Positions 1-6,525 of a stretch of 46,929 nt of DNA are shown here, one piece after another. The notes under the pieces were generated by a model. The model did not search any database. It was not told the DNA's origin and saw only the letters and a program-made list of their open reading frames with translations. A program made the translations under genes and the position numbers. The stretch's first letter is position 1. Every line of letters starts with the position of its first letter. This stretch comes from Chitinispirillales bacterium (GTDB taxonomy: Bacteria > Fibrobacterota > Chitinivibrionia > Chitinivibrionales > Chitinispirillaceae): NCBI GenBank assembly GCA_031281485.1, contig JAITFI010000097.1, positions 1-46,929 on the forward strand. Direction: 5' to 3'.

Positions 1-51
1 AAAGCTAAAAACGCTGATTTTGACTTTGACTTTGATTTTGACGTTGACTTT

Positions 52-109
52 ATATGCGGGGTTTAGCCCCGCATATTCTATGGAAGGGCGCGATTTATCG
101 CGCACTTCC
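52..109 (+). repeat. Two-hairpin intergenic repeat, copy A
   Basis: The first hairpin pairs ATATGCGGGG (52-61) with CCCCGCATAT (67-76). After a short linker, the second hairpin runs 82-109 (GGAAG...CTTCC outside, GCGCGAT/ATCGCGC inside). It is followed by TCTAAAAAAG and A/T-rich GACTTTAAAGA-type runs, and preceded by GACTTTGAC-type runs. The same layout recurs at 37052-37107, 42736-42784, 44363-44420 and 44469-44540. There is no U-run directly after either hairpin in either orientation, so it is not a classical intrinsic terminator. It lies just beyond the stop codon of the gene at 148-780. Confidence 0.9.
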
Positions 110-147
110 GTCTAAAAAAGACTTTAAAGACTTTGATTTAAAAGATT

Positions 148-780
148 TTAAAAGATTTTGAGGTTCCCGTCGTTCACCTCCACGACATCCCCATTCAGTT
201 TGAGCGTCCCGACGCCCATTTGCAGCGCGGCGGCTTCCACGCCCTCTTCAAACGCCAGTCCGCCAAGGCCCAAGTACGTTTTGAAGTTCCGATACTGCGG
301 GAAGAACATCCTGAACTTGGGCAGTTGCGTGTTTATAAGGTAGTCTATATCGCCTATCCGCGCCCTATATTTAATGTCTATAAGCGCTATTGCGTTGCAG
401 TTATAGAGGACTACGTCGAACTCACCTCGAATTTTTTGGCCATCCGGGCTCTTTTTCTTTCTTCTTATGGATCTGTCGATATCGTCAAAGGTAGCGCCGC
501 CGAAGGTCATTGTGTCGCACAACGCGTTATATATTAAGTCCTCCGTGAGCATACCGTTGGTGATGCCGACGCCGCTCAACTCCGCGCTCGTGGCGGCTAT
601 CTGAGCATCCGTTTTAGCTATCTGCGCTTTCAACTCCGCAAAACTCTTCGCGTTTTCGGCCTGATATTTCGCGAAATCTTCCGAATTCTTCTCAACGACC
701 CTCTCGATCCGGTCAAGGTTCCTTTCGGTCCGGTCAACAAGAGCCCACATCTCCGCCAAAGACATTACTTCCCTCTCCAT
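148..780 (-). CDS. Coiled-coil protein with C-terminal PD-(D/E)XK-like domain (DUF3782 type)
   Basis: The 210-residue protein has a charged, alanine/glutamine-rich N-terminal half (about residues 5-70) that should form a coiled coil. The C-terminal half contains GEFDVV and then LIDIKYR, the D...DxK arrangement of PD-(D/E)XK nuclease-like folds. This resembles the DUF3782 family, often annotated as hypothetical and frequently present in many copies per genome. There is no signal peptide or membrane segment. The start is supported by GGGAGG about 8 bases upstream. Its 5' flank is an unusually structured intergenic region and its 3' flank is the repeat at 52-109. Nuclease activity is inferred from the fold only; substrate unknown. 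Confidence 0.6.
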   Translation of the reverse strand: MEREVMSLAEMWALVDRTERNLDRIERVVEKNSEDFAKYQAENAKSFAELKAQIAKTDAQIAATSAELSGVGITNGMLTEDLIYNALCDTMTFGGATFDDIDRSIRRKKKSPDGQKIRGEFDVVLYNCNAIALIDIKYRARIGDIDYLINTQLPKFRMFFPQYRNFKTYLGLGGLAFEEGVEAAALQMGVGTLKLNGDVVEVNDGNLKIF

Positions 781-1573
781 AACACACCTCCCGATTCTGT
801 TAATGGTTCGACTCGCCTAACGCGCGCCCGACCAAACGCCTTGGTCCGCGCGCCGCCGCTTTTGCGTACCCACGGTACGGCTTAGTATTGGTACGACGAG
901 AAGCGGCTGAGAGCGAAATGAAGCGTAACCGGGTTAGACCGATCGGAGAGAGGCCGCAATACTAATATAATGCAATACGGCTAGGAAAGTCAATAGCCGA
1001 AGAATCTTTTTTAGCGGCTGTTATCGGCGCAAAAACTCCGTTTAACCCTAATCTTTCCTCTTTTTAAGGAAACTTTTCAAAAAAGTTTCCCTTTTTCAGG
1101 GAAAACGCGCTATATATTTTATAGATACTAAAGATATATTCGGAACCTGCCAAAACCGCCGGACCGCTGGGGGGGACATCCCGTTTTTGGCAGGTTCCTG
1201 CTGATTACGGGGAAAGCGGTAACCGTCCTGGCGTCTGCCGGCCGGGTAACTCTTCGGTTTTGCCGGCTTGGAAGTTTATGTCAGATTTTTAATTTTTTTC
1301 CACACCTCTCCCGAAACATATATTATATTAATAATGCTGATTTGTCGCCCGTACTTATCTGTGCGGTATCCGATATTGGTGCCTGAAAACGCTTTTTTGG
1401 GTGAATATGGGTGTTTTGGGCATACTTTGACGGATTTTGGGGCAATTTTATTTAATACGCGCCATTGCGTACCGGCAAAACAGACGACACGCGGAACACC
1501 TTGATTTTTATGCAGGTTAGGGTGCTTCCGTTTATAATATATTTCTTCAAAATGGTGTGTGAAAGGGGTTTTT
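781..1573. other. Long intergenic region rich in inverted repeats, no convincing gene
   Basis: No protein gene is supported here. Several paired elements are visible: a hairpin at 822-853 (GCGCG/CGCGC and GACCAA/TTGGTC); CGTACC/GGTACG at 865-879; a long-range pair TTAGTATTG (882-890) with CAATACTAA (957-965); CGGCTA/TAGCCG at 978-999; a terminator-like palindrome at 1068-1096; and a perfect 14-bp pair GGAACCTGCCAAAA (1142-1155) with its complement (1185-1198). A TATAAT hexamer lies at 1533-1538, ahead of the zapB-like gene. I could not match these to tmRNA, RNase P, SRP RNA or a riboswitch by eye. Confidence 0.6.
1068..1096 (+). terminator. Intrinsic terminator-like palindrome
   Basis: GGAAACTTTT (1068-1077) pairs perfectly with AAAAGTTTCC (1081-1090) around a 3-base loop and is followed by CTTTTT. 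The stem is A/T-rich but otherwise canonical. No gene on the + strand ends here, so if it works it would end a transcript from the structured region at 780-1060. Confidence 0.45.
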
Positions 1574-1828
1574 ATGGAGATTGAGTTTCTTTCTGAGTTG
1601 GAAAATAAAGTAGGGGCGCTTGTTGATACCGTAAGCGGCTTAAAGTCTGAAAATGAGCGTATCAAGGCGGATTTTGAGGGCGGTATGGCCGGGCTTAGGA
1701 ACGAAAATGAGGATTTGAAGAGGCAGATTGAGGAACTCCGGGCGGCATCCGACGCCGATCGCGGGCGTATGTCTGAGGCGGCGGAGCGTGTTAAGGGGTT
1801 GGTTGCAAAAATAGACTCGGCGCTCTAG
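1574..1828 (+). CDS. zapB: ZapB-like coiled-coil cell division protein
   Basis: The 84-residue product is almost entirely predicted coiled coil with heptad-spaced leucines (FLSELENKVGALVDTV, LKSENERIK, LRNENEDLKRQIEEL) and no signal or membrane segment. Small coiled-coil proteins of this size directly upstream of zapA are typical ZapB-like factors that help organise the FtsZ ring together with ZapA. I chose the ATG at 1574 because AGGGG lies 6-8 bases upstream; the in-frame GTG at 1559 has no such site. It sits 49 bp before zapA and probably shares its transcript. The family match rests on composition, length and neighbourhood, because coiled coils carry few diagnostic residues. Confidence 0.65.
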   Translation: MEIEFLSELENKVGALVDTVSGLKSENERIKADFEGGMAGLRNENEDLKRQIEELRAASDADRGRMSEAAERVKGLVAKIDSAL

Positions 1829-1877
1829 GGCGCTTTTACATAGCGCCGCTTAATTTGCGGCGGGAGGAATAGAGCTT

Positions 1878-2177
1878 ATGGGCTCTGAGGTCGTTAGGGT
1901 AACAATCTTTGGGACAGATTTTAATCTCAGGTGCGATGGCGCCGACGCCGAGACTACGCGGCAGGTCGCCAGGTACGTGAATTCCAAGATAGCGGAACTG
2001 CAGGAGCTTACCGCTTCTAGGGACGATATGAAATTGGCGGTTCTCTCCGCGCTGAACATCGCGGGGGAGCTGTTTGAAACCAAAGCCAAGTACGAGGCGG
2101 AGGCCAAGAAAGTGCGCGATTACGAGGAGAAGGTCAAGGCGATTACGGGCAAAATCGACGGCGCCCAAAAGGGGTAG
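1878..2177 (+). CDS. zapA: Cell division protein ZapA
   Basis: The 99-residue product matches the ZapA family. An N-terminal beta-hairpin head (VRVTIFGTDFNLRC) is followed by the typical QVARYVNSKIAEL segment and a helix with LAVLSALNIAGELF, then a charged C-terminal coiled coil. ZapA binds FtsZ in the cytoplasm and cross-links protofilaments at the division site. Length is normal for the family. GGGAGGA at 1861-1867 supports the start. It follows the zapB-like gene and precedes rny across a 322-bp gap that may hold a small RNA; zapA next to a 6S RNA gene is a known arrangement in Proteobacteria. Confidence 0.9.
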   Translation: MGSEVVRVTIFGTDFNLRCDGADAETTRQVARYVNSKIAELQELTASRDDMKLAVLSALNIAGELFETKAKYEAEAKKVRDYEEKVKAITGKIDGAQKG

Positions 2178-2290
2178 GCAGGGCTGCCGGCTGATCGTTT
2201 AAGCGGTTGATTTTGAACCCGTATCGTAGGTTTTAGCGCGAATTTTGGCAATTTAACGCTGTATTTAACGGTGTCTCGTATAATTACTCT

Positions 2291-2401
2291 ATGTTACGCC
2301 CTCATTGTTGATGTGCGTTGCGGCGTGTTATCTTCTTGACGGATAACGCCTTATCATTGCGCATCTGTGCTATCCCTCCCCTATTTGTTCGGCGCTTTTT
2401 T
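2291..2401 (+). ncRNA. Candidate small structured RNA between zapA and rny
   Basis: A TATAAT hexamer (2279-2284) precedes a segment with nested pairing. CGCC (2297-2300) can pair with GGCG (2391-2394) as a closing stem. GATG/CATC and CG/CG (2310-2317 with 2360-2365) form a middle helix. GGCGTGTTATC (2322-2332) with GATAACGCC (2342-2350) forms the apical hairpin, with a two-base bulge. A T6 run at 2396-2401 follows the closing stem. A large asymmetric bubble lies between closing and middle helices. This layout and the zapA neighbourhood recall 6S RNA, but it is shorter than usual and I see no conserved sequence that proves it. Confidence 0.35.
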
Positions 2402-2499
2402 GCTTTATCCATTGCAGCAAACGTCCCGATTCGGCGTTAATCGCGCATATTCGGGTTATATATATATTTACATAAAACCATAATTGATTGGAGGTTCAC

Positions 2500-4071
2500 A
2501 TGTCCACTATATCTGTCGTATTTATCGCCGTCGCTGCTATCGCCGGATTTATTCTCGGCTTCTTCTGGCGCGTTACATTTGACCGAAAATTCAGGCGCGA
2601 ACGGGAGGAACAGTTACACAGAGAGGCTGAACACATACTGAGGGAGGCTAAGAACGAGGCTGAACTGCGGAAGAAAGAGGCGCTTCTAGAAGCCAAGGAC
2701 GAGTGGTTCAAAGCGAAGACGGAGTTTGAAAGGGAGGCAGCCAAAACGCGGGATCAGATCAGGCAGGAACAATTACGCGTCAAGGAAGCCGATCTGGAGG
2801 TCAAGAAGCAGCGCGACCACAACAACAAGCGTGAGTCCGAATTCGCCGCGCGCGAAAGCTTCCTCAATTCAAAAGAGAAGACGCTGCGCACCAAGGACAA
2901 CGAACTGTCGCGCATACTGGCGCAGCAGAACGAGCGGCTTGAAAAAATCTCGCAGATGACGCAGGAAGAGGCTAAGAAGATACTTCTCGGAAACCTTGAG
3001 GGTCAGGTGCGCTACGAGTGCGCTCAGATGATCAAGGAGATGAAGGACCAAGCCAAAGCCGACGGCGAGAAGGAGGCCAAGGAGATCATAGTCCAGTCGA
3101 TCCAGCGCTGCGCCGCCGACACCACGGTGGAGTCTACGGTCTCGGTTGTCCACCTGCCCAACGACGAAATGAAGGGCCGCATCATAGGCAGGGAGGGTCG
3201 CAACATCCGCTCCTTCGAGGAAGCCACCGGCATAGACGTTATCGTTGACGACACCCCCGAAGCCGTGATCCTCTCCGGCTTCGACCCCATACGCCGCGAA
3301 GTGGCCAGACTCGCCCTTGAAAAGCTGATAACCGACGGCCGCATCCATCCGGGACGCATAGAGGAACTCATCAAGAAGAGCGAAAAAGAGTTGGACAAGA
3401 TAATGAAGGAGGCCGCCGAAGAGGTCATCTTCGAGTTGGACGTCCACGGTCTGCGGCCAAAGTTGGTTGAGATGCTGGGCCGCCTCAAATACCGTACATC
3501 CTACGGACAGAACGTCCTGCAACACAGCAAAGAGGTGGCGATACTTGCCGGATTGATGGCGACGGAACTCGGCCTTGACCCCAAAGTAGCCGTCCGCGCC
3601 GGCCTGCTGCACGACATCGGCAAGTCCATCGACCGCGAGACGGAGGGGACGCACTCGGAACTCGGCGCCGAGCTTGCATCCAAAAACGGCGAGAACGACA
3701 TAATATGCAACGCCGTCGCCGCGCACCACGAAGACGTGCCGCCGATCTCCATGTACCCGATCCTGATCCAAGCCGCCGACACAATATCAAGCACAAGGCC
3801 GGGCGTAAGGCGTGAAACGCTGACGAACTACGTCAACCGCCTGACAAACTTGGAAGACATAGCCGACTCCTTCAGAGGCGTCCAAAAAGCCTACGTCATC
3901 CAAGCGGGGCGCGAGATAAGGGTAATGGTGGAGCCGGAGCAGATAAACGACGCCCAAGCCCAAGAACTGGCCGGTCAAATCTCGCAGAAGATACAGGACG
4001 AGATGGAGTATCCGGGTCAGATAAAAGTTACCATCATCCGAGAAATACGGTTTACGGAATTCGCTAAGTAA
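2500..4071 (+). CDS. rny: Ribonuclease Y
   Basis: The 523-residue protein has the full RNase Y architecture: an N-terminal membrane helix (about residues 4-22), a long charged coiled coil (about 30-200), a KH domain with GRIIGREGRNIR (about 226-237), and an HD domain with LQHSKEV and HDIGK (His-Asp near 371-372). The family makes the initiating endonucleolytic cuts in mRNA turnover at the inner membrane face. Length matches the usual 510-530 residues. The ATG at 2500 has GGAGG six bases upstream; the in-frame TTG at 2488 overlaps that site and is rejected. Two bases separate its stop from the ymdB-like gene, the same order as ymdA-ymdB in Bacillus. Confidence 0.97.
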   Translation: MSTISVVFIAVAAIAGFILGFFWRVTFDRKFRREREEQLHREAEHILREAKNEAELRKKEALLEAKDEWFKAKTEFEREAAKTRDQIRQEQLRVKEADLEVKKQRDHNNKRESEFAARESFLNSKEKTLRTKDNELSRILAQQNERLEKISQMTQEEAKKILLGNLEGQVRYECAQMIKEMKDQAKADGEKEAKEIIVQSIQRCAADTTVESTVSVVHLPNDEMKGRIIGREGRNIRSFEEATGIDVIVDDTPEAVILSGFDPIRREVARLALEKLITDGRIHPGRIEELIKKSEKELDKIMKEAAEEVIFELDVHGLRPKLVEMLGRLKYRTSYGQNVLQHSKEVAILAGLMATELGLDPKVAVRAGLLHDIGKSIDRETEGTHSELGAELASKNGENDIICNAVAAHHEDVPPISMYPILIQAADTISSTRPGVRRETLTNYVNRLTNLEDIADSFRGVQKAYVIQAGREIRVMVEPEQINDAQAQELAGQISQKIQDEMEYPGQIKVTIIREIRFTEFAK

Positions 4072-4073
4072 TA

Positions 4074-4871
4074 ATGAAAATTCTCTTTATAGGCGACATC
4101 TTCGGCAACGTCGGGCGGCGCGTTCTCGCGGAACGCCTGCCCGTTCTCACCCGCGAACACGCCATAGACATATGCGTCGGCAACGGCGAGAACGTCTCCG
4201 GCGGACGCGGGATGACCAAGAACCTCTTCCGCAAACTGCGTAAGTACGGGCTCGACGTTATCACCGGCGGCAACCACTCTTTCTCCGTGGACGACAACGA
4301 CTACTCCTTCATGGAAGAACCAATCTCGCTGCGTCCGCTCAACTTCCCCCCCGCAAACCTCGGGCACGGCTCGACGCTCTTCACGCTGGAAGACGGGCGA
4401 ACCATCGGCGTGGTCAACCTTATGGGACGCACGTTCATGCACGAATCGTTAGACTGCCCGTTCCGCTTAGGCCTTGCGGCGATTAACGAGTTACGCGAAC
4501 AAACGCCGATAATACTTGTGGACTTCCACGCCGAAGCGTCAAGCGAAAAGGCGGCGCTCGCCCACTACGTAGACGGCTTGGCCAGCGCCGTAATCGGCAC
4601 GCACACCCACGTCCAAACGGCGGACGAACGGATACTGCCCAAAGGAACGGCGTTCATCACCGACGCCGGAATGACCGGGCCGGAGAGGTCGATTATCGGG
4701 ATGAAGCCCGAAGGGGTAATCAAGAAATATCTATTGCAGACATACGTGCGATATGAGCCGAGCGAGGACGGGGCGATGATCAACGGGGTCATTATAGAGG
4801 TTGACGACGAAAGCGGGAAAGCGCTGTCAATAACGAGGCTGTTCGAGCGGGTGACGCTTATCCAAAATTGA
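4074..4871 (+). CDS. ymdB: YmdB-family metallophosphoesterase
   Basis: The 265-residue protein belongs to the YmdB/TIGR00282 calcineurin-like phosphoesterases. Metal-binding motifs appear in order: GDIFG near the N-terminus, GNGENVSGG, GGNH, DFHAEASSEK, and IGTHTHVQTAD with its two histidines. Characterised homologues hydrolyse 2',3'-cyclic nucleotides and influence RNA decay and biofilm behaviour; the cellular substrate here is not known. The gene starts two bases after the rny stop, so translational coupling is likely and the context ties it to RNA metabolism. No signal peptide; cytoplasmic. All expected ligands appear present. Confidence 0.92.
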   Translation: MKILFIGDIFGNVGRRVLAERLPVLTREHAIDICVGNGENVSGGRGMTKNLFRKLRKYGLDVITGGNHSFSVDDNDYSFMEEPISLRPLNFPPANLGHGSTLFTLEDGRTIGVVNLMGRTFMHESLDCPFRLGLAAINELREQTPIILVDFHAEASSEKAALAHYVDGLASAVIGTHTHVQTADERILPKGTAFITDAGMTGPERSIIGMKPEGVIKKYLLQTYVRYEPSEDGAMINGVIIEVDDESGKALSITRLFERVTLIQN

Positions 4872-5002
4872 CCGACATCCCTAGAGCCGTCTATATCTCA
4901 GCCTTTTCGCCGTTCTATTTATATGATTGCAACGGTCATTTTGACATTTTTTAATTATTATTATTCGCAAAACAGGAACTTTTTATAGATCTCATTTTTC
5001 TA

Positions 5003-5031
5003 TTGACTTTGTAAAAAAGTTTTACTATATT
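5003..5031 (+). promoter_or_regulatory. Sigma-70-type promoter for the DUF5618 gene
   Basis: TTGACT (5003-5008) and TATATT (5026-5031) are separated by 17 bases, close to consensus in both boxes and spacing. They lie about 40 bp upstream of the ATG at 5072. No other gene could use this site on the + strand. Confidence 0.6.
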
Positions 5032-5071
5032 ATAGGAAACGATTATCGCTTTCAACTTATAGGATAACAAT

Positions 5072-5584
5072 ATGACGCCGGACGAACAAAGAACCTTTCT
5101 GTCGAAAGAACACGCCGAGGCTACCCGCTATATGGATAACGCCAAGGAGACATTGCAGAAATCCGAAAAGCAAGACGATGGGCACTACAAGGATGAAAAG
5201 TACGTCAAATCCGCCTGCGAAATCGCGTATTTGGGGGTTTTACGCGCTCTTGACGCATGGCTCTTCATGAAAGGGGTAGAATTTTCGAGCAAAAAGAAGC
5301 AAAAATCAATAGAGTTTTACAAATATACTATTGCCCGAATAGATAAAAAAATGCTATCACTACTAAAATCCGCGTACGGTGCGTTGCATTTGGCCGGTTA
5401 TTATCACGGAGCCACAGGAATAGGTATTATTAAAGGCGGGTTCGACAACGCCTACGAAATTATCGAAAAGATCAAGCCCGACAACCCCGTCGAAGTCGCC
5501 GAGAGTAGGGGCGATAGGGCTAAGAGAATTTGGGGGAGGATGATGATATCTTTGGCTGTCATGCTTATGAGGAAACCTTACTGA
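5072..5584 (+). CDS. DUF5618-family (HEPN-like) protein
   Basis: The 170-residue protein is helical and opens with a segment of the type YMDNAKETLQKSEKQDDGHYKDEKYVKSA, followed by AYLGVLRALDAWL and RIDKKMLSLLKSAYGALHL. I recognise this as the DUF5618 pattern, a small family seen in Bacteroidetes-like genomes and often beside nucleotidyltransferase or toxin-antitoxin genes; the helical layout suggests a HEPN-like fold. I see no RxxxxH motif, so RNase activity is not indicated. The last 30 residues are poorly constrained and may be a drifted tail. It stands alone behind a good promoter. Function unknown. Confidence 0.6.
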   Translation: MTPDEQRTFLSKEHAEATRYMDNAKETLQKSEKQDDGHYKDEKYVKSACEIAYLGVLRALDAWLFMKGVEFSSKKKQKSIEFYKYTIARIDKKMLSLLKSAYGALHLAGYYHGATGIGIIKGGFDNAYEIIEKIKPDNPVEVAESRGDRAKRIWGRMMISLAVMLMRKPY

Positions 5585-5725
5585 TGATCGCGGCGCTGAC
5601 ATACTCTATCGGGATAACGCAACGCGGGGAACGCGATAATAACGCCGTCCCTGCTTTCGAGCGCTTTGAAGGCTTAAACGCACCCAAAATCCCTAAATTA
5701 CCCCTCGACCCCCCCAGCAAATTAC

Positions 5726-5832
5726 GGGAATGTGGTAGTTAATTCCGCAAAATCCGTCTGACGCTCTGTTTTCCCCGAAAATCCCCCCGAAATCCGTCCG
5801 ACGACGGGTGCGGAGTCAAGTAAATAATTCCC
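5726..5832. repeat. MITE-like element, copy 1 (107 bp)
   Basis: The element begins GGGAAT and ends ATTCCC. About 16 of the outer 23 bases at each end are complementary to the other end, including GGGAAT and TCCGC. Its interior shares ordered blocks with the element at 38394-38532: CCGCA-AATCC near the left end, then GTTTTCC, a CGAA-containing AATCC block, and a right end of the form CAAGTA-ATAATTCCC. No clear target-site duplication is visible. It carries no gene. Confidence 0.6.
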
Positions 5833-5839
5833 GGTCGGT

Positions 5840-5861
5840 GGGGGTGGGGGGTGGGGGTGGG
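5840..5861 (+). other. G-quadruplex-type motif
   Basis: Four G-runs (5, 6, 5 and 3 bases) are each separated by a single T. On the + strand this is a textbook intramolecular G-quadruplex sequence with 1-nt loops. It sits 8 bp after MITE copy 1 and just beyond the stop codon of the toxin gene that is transcribed toward it. On the minus-strand transcript it would read as C-rich. Confidence 0.6.
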
Positions 5862-5867
5862 AGATAT

Positions 5868-6131
5868 TTAGAACTCGTAATGTGACCACAAGCTTATGAT
5901 TTTCACTGTTTTTTTATCATCAAAGACCTGATATATCAACCGATGTTTGGCATTTATTTTTCTGGAGAGTTTACCCGAAAGTTCTCCGAGCAGTTTCTCG
6001 TATGGCGGCGGATTTTTGTATGGATTTTCTGAGATTAGGTCTACAAGCGCTTTCGCTTTTTTGTCGAGTTTAGCGTCTTTTAGTTTTTGAATATCCCGCG
6101 CCGCTTTTTTGCTATACTTTAATTGGAACAT
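5868..6131 (-). CDS. YoeB/Txe-family toxin
   Basis: The 87-residue protein has the RelE-superfamily YoeB/Txe pattern: YSKKAARDIQKLK at the N-terminus, the NPPPYEKLLGELSGKLSRKI core, AKHRLIYQV, and a C-terminal SLWSHYEF with the catalytic-type His-Tyr. Such toxins are ribosome-dependent mRNA endonucleases neutralised by a Phd/YefM partner. The ATG at 6131 overlaps the antitoxin stop as TAATG, with GAGG about 10 bases upstream; an alternative ATG two codons earlier (6137) is also possible. Immediately downstream are a G-quadruplex motif and a MITE-like repeat, fitting an accessory island. Confidence 0.85.
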   Translation of the reverse strand: MFQLKYSKKAARDIQKLKDAKLDKKAKALVDLISENPYKNPPPYEKLLGELSGKLSRKINAKHRLIYQVFDDKKTVKIISLWSHYEF

Positions 6132-6379
6132 TACCATTCAACCTCACTGGAGTCAAGGCACTCTTCCAGCGGCTCATCTATGGCCGATTTCAATTCGGCG
6201 TAGAATCGAGGGTCGGCGGACAGTGCGAGGGTGGCGACTAAACCGTTGTAGAGTTCCTCGCTCAAGACGACGGCGTTGCCGTGCTTGGTCGTAACAGTGA
6301 CGCTATCCTTGTGTTGAATTACGTGGTCAAAGTAGTCCGAGCATTTCTGCTTAAAAACCGCAACACTTGTAGCAGTCAT
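6131..6379 (-). CDS. Phd/YefM-family antitoxin
   Basis: The 82-residue protein has the Phd/YefM fold signature: an N-terminal MTATSVAVFKQKCSDYFDHV DNA-binding segment, then VTVTTKHGNAVVLSEELYNGL, and an acidic C-terminal tail (LEECLDSSEVEW) that should wrap the toxin. These antitoxins neutralise YoeB/Txe and repress their own operon. The start is fixed by AAGGAGG about six bases upstream; the longer open frame running into the BatA-like gene is not coding. It precedes and overlaps the toxin gene. Confidence 0.87.
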   Translation of the reverse strand: MTATSVAVFKQKCSDYFDHVIQHKDSVTVTTKHGNAVVLSEELYNGLVATLALSADPRFYAELKSAIDEPLEECLDSSEVEW

Positions 6380-6525
6380 AAAAAGCCTCCTTTTGCAATA
6401 GAATACTGTCGTTCTTGCCGTTTTCATCCATATATCTTCAACAATTCCTTCCCGTAAATATACATCATGGGACGCGGTCATCGGGCGAAGAATTTTCACC
6501 GACCGCTCCCCGACCGTCCCCCGTT

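Noticed and set aside
1276-1665. 129-residue open frame on the minus strand
   Set aside because: It overlaps the start of the zapB-like gene antisense, has no ribosome-binding site and a non-protein-like composition.
2869-3771. 300-residue open frame antisense to rny
   Set aside because: It is a codon-bias shadow of the clearly real rny gene; no recognisable domain.
5530-5742. 70-residue open frame overlapping the DUF5618 end
   Set aside because: Considered as a frameshifted continuation, but the family core is already complete and the frame runs into the MITE-like repeat.
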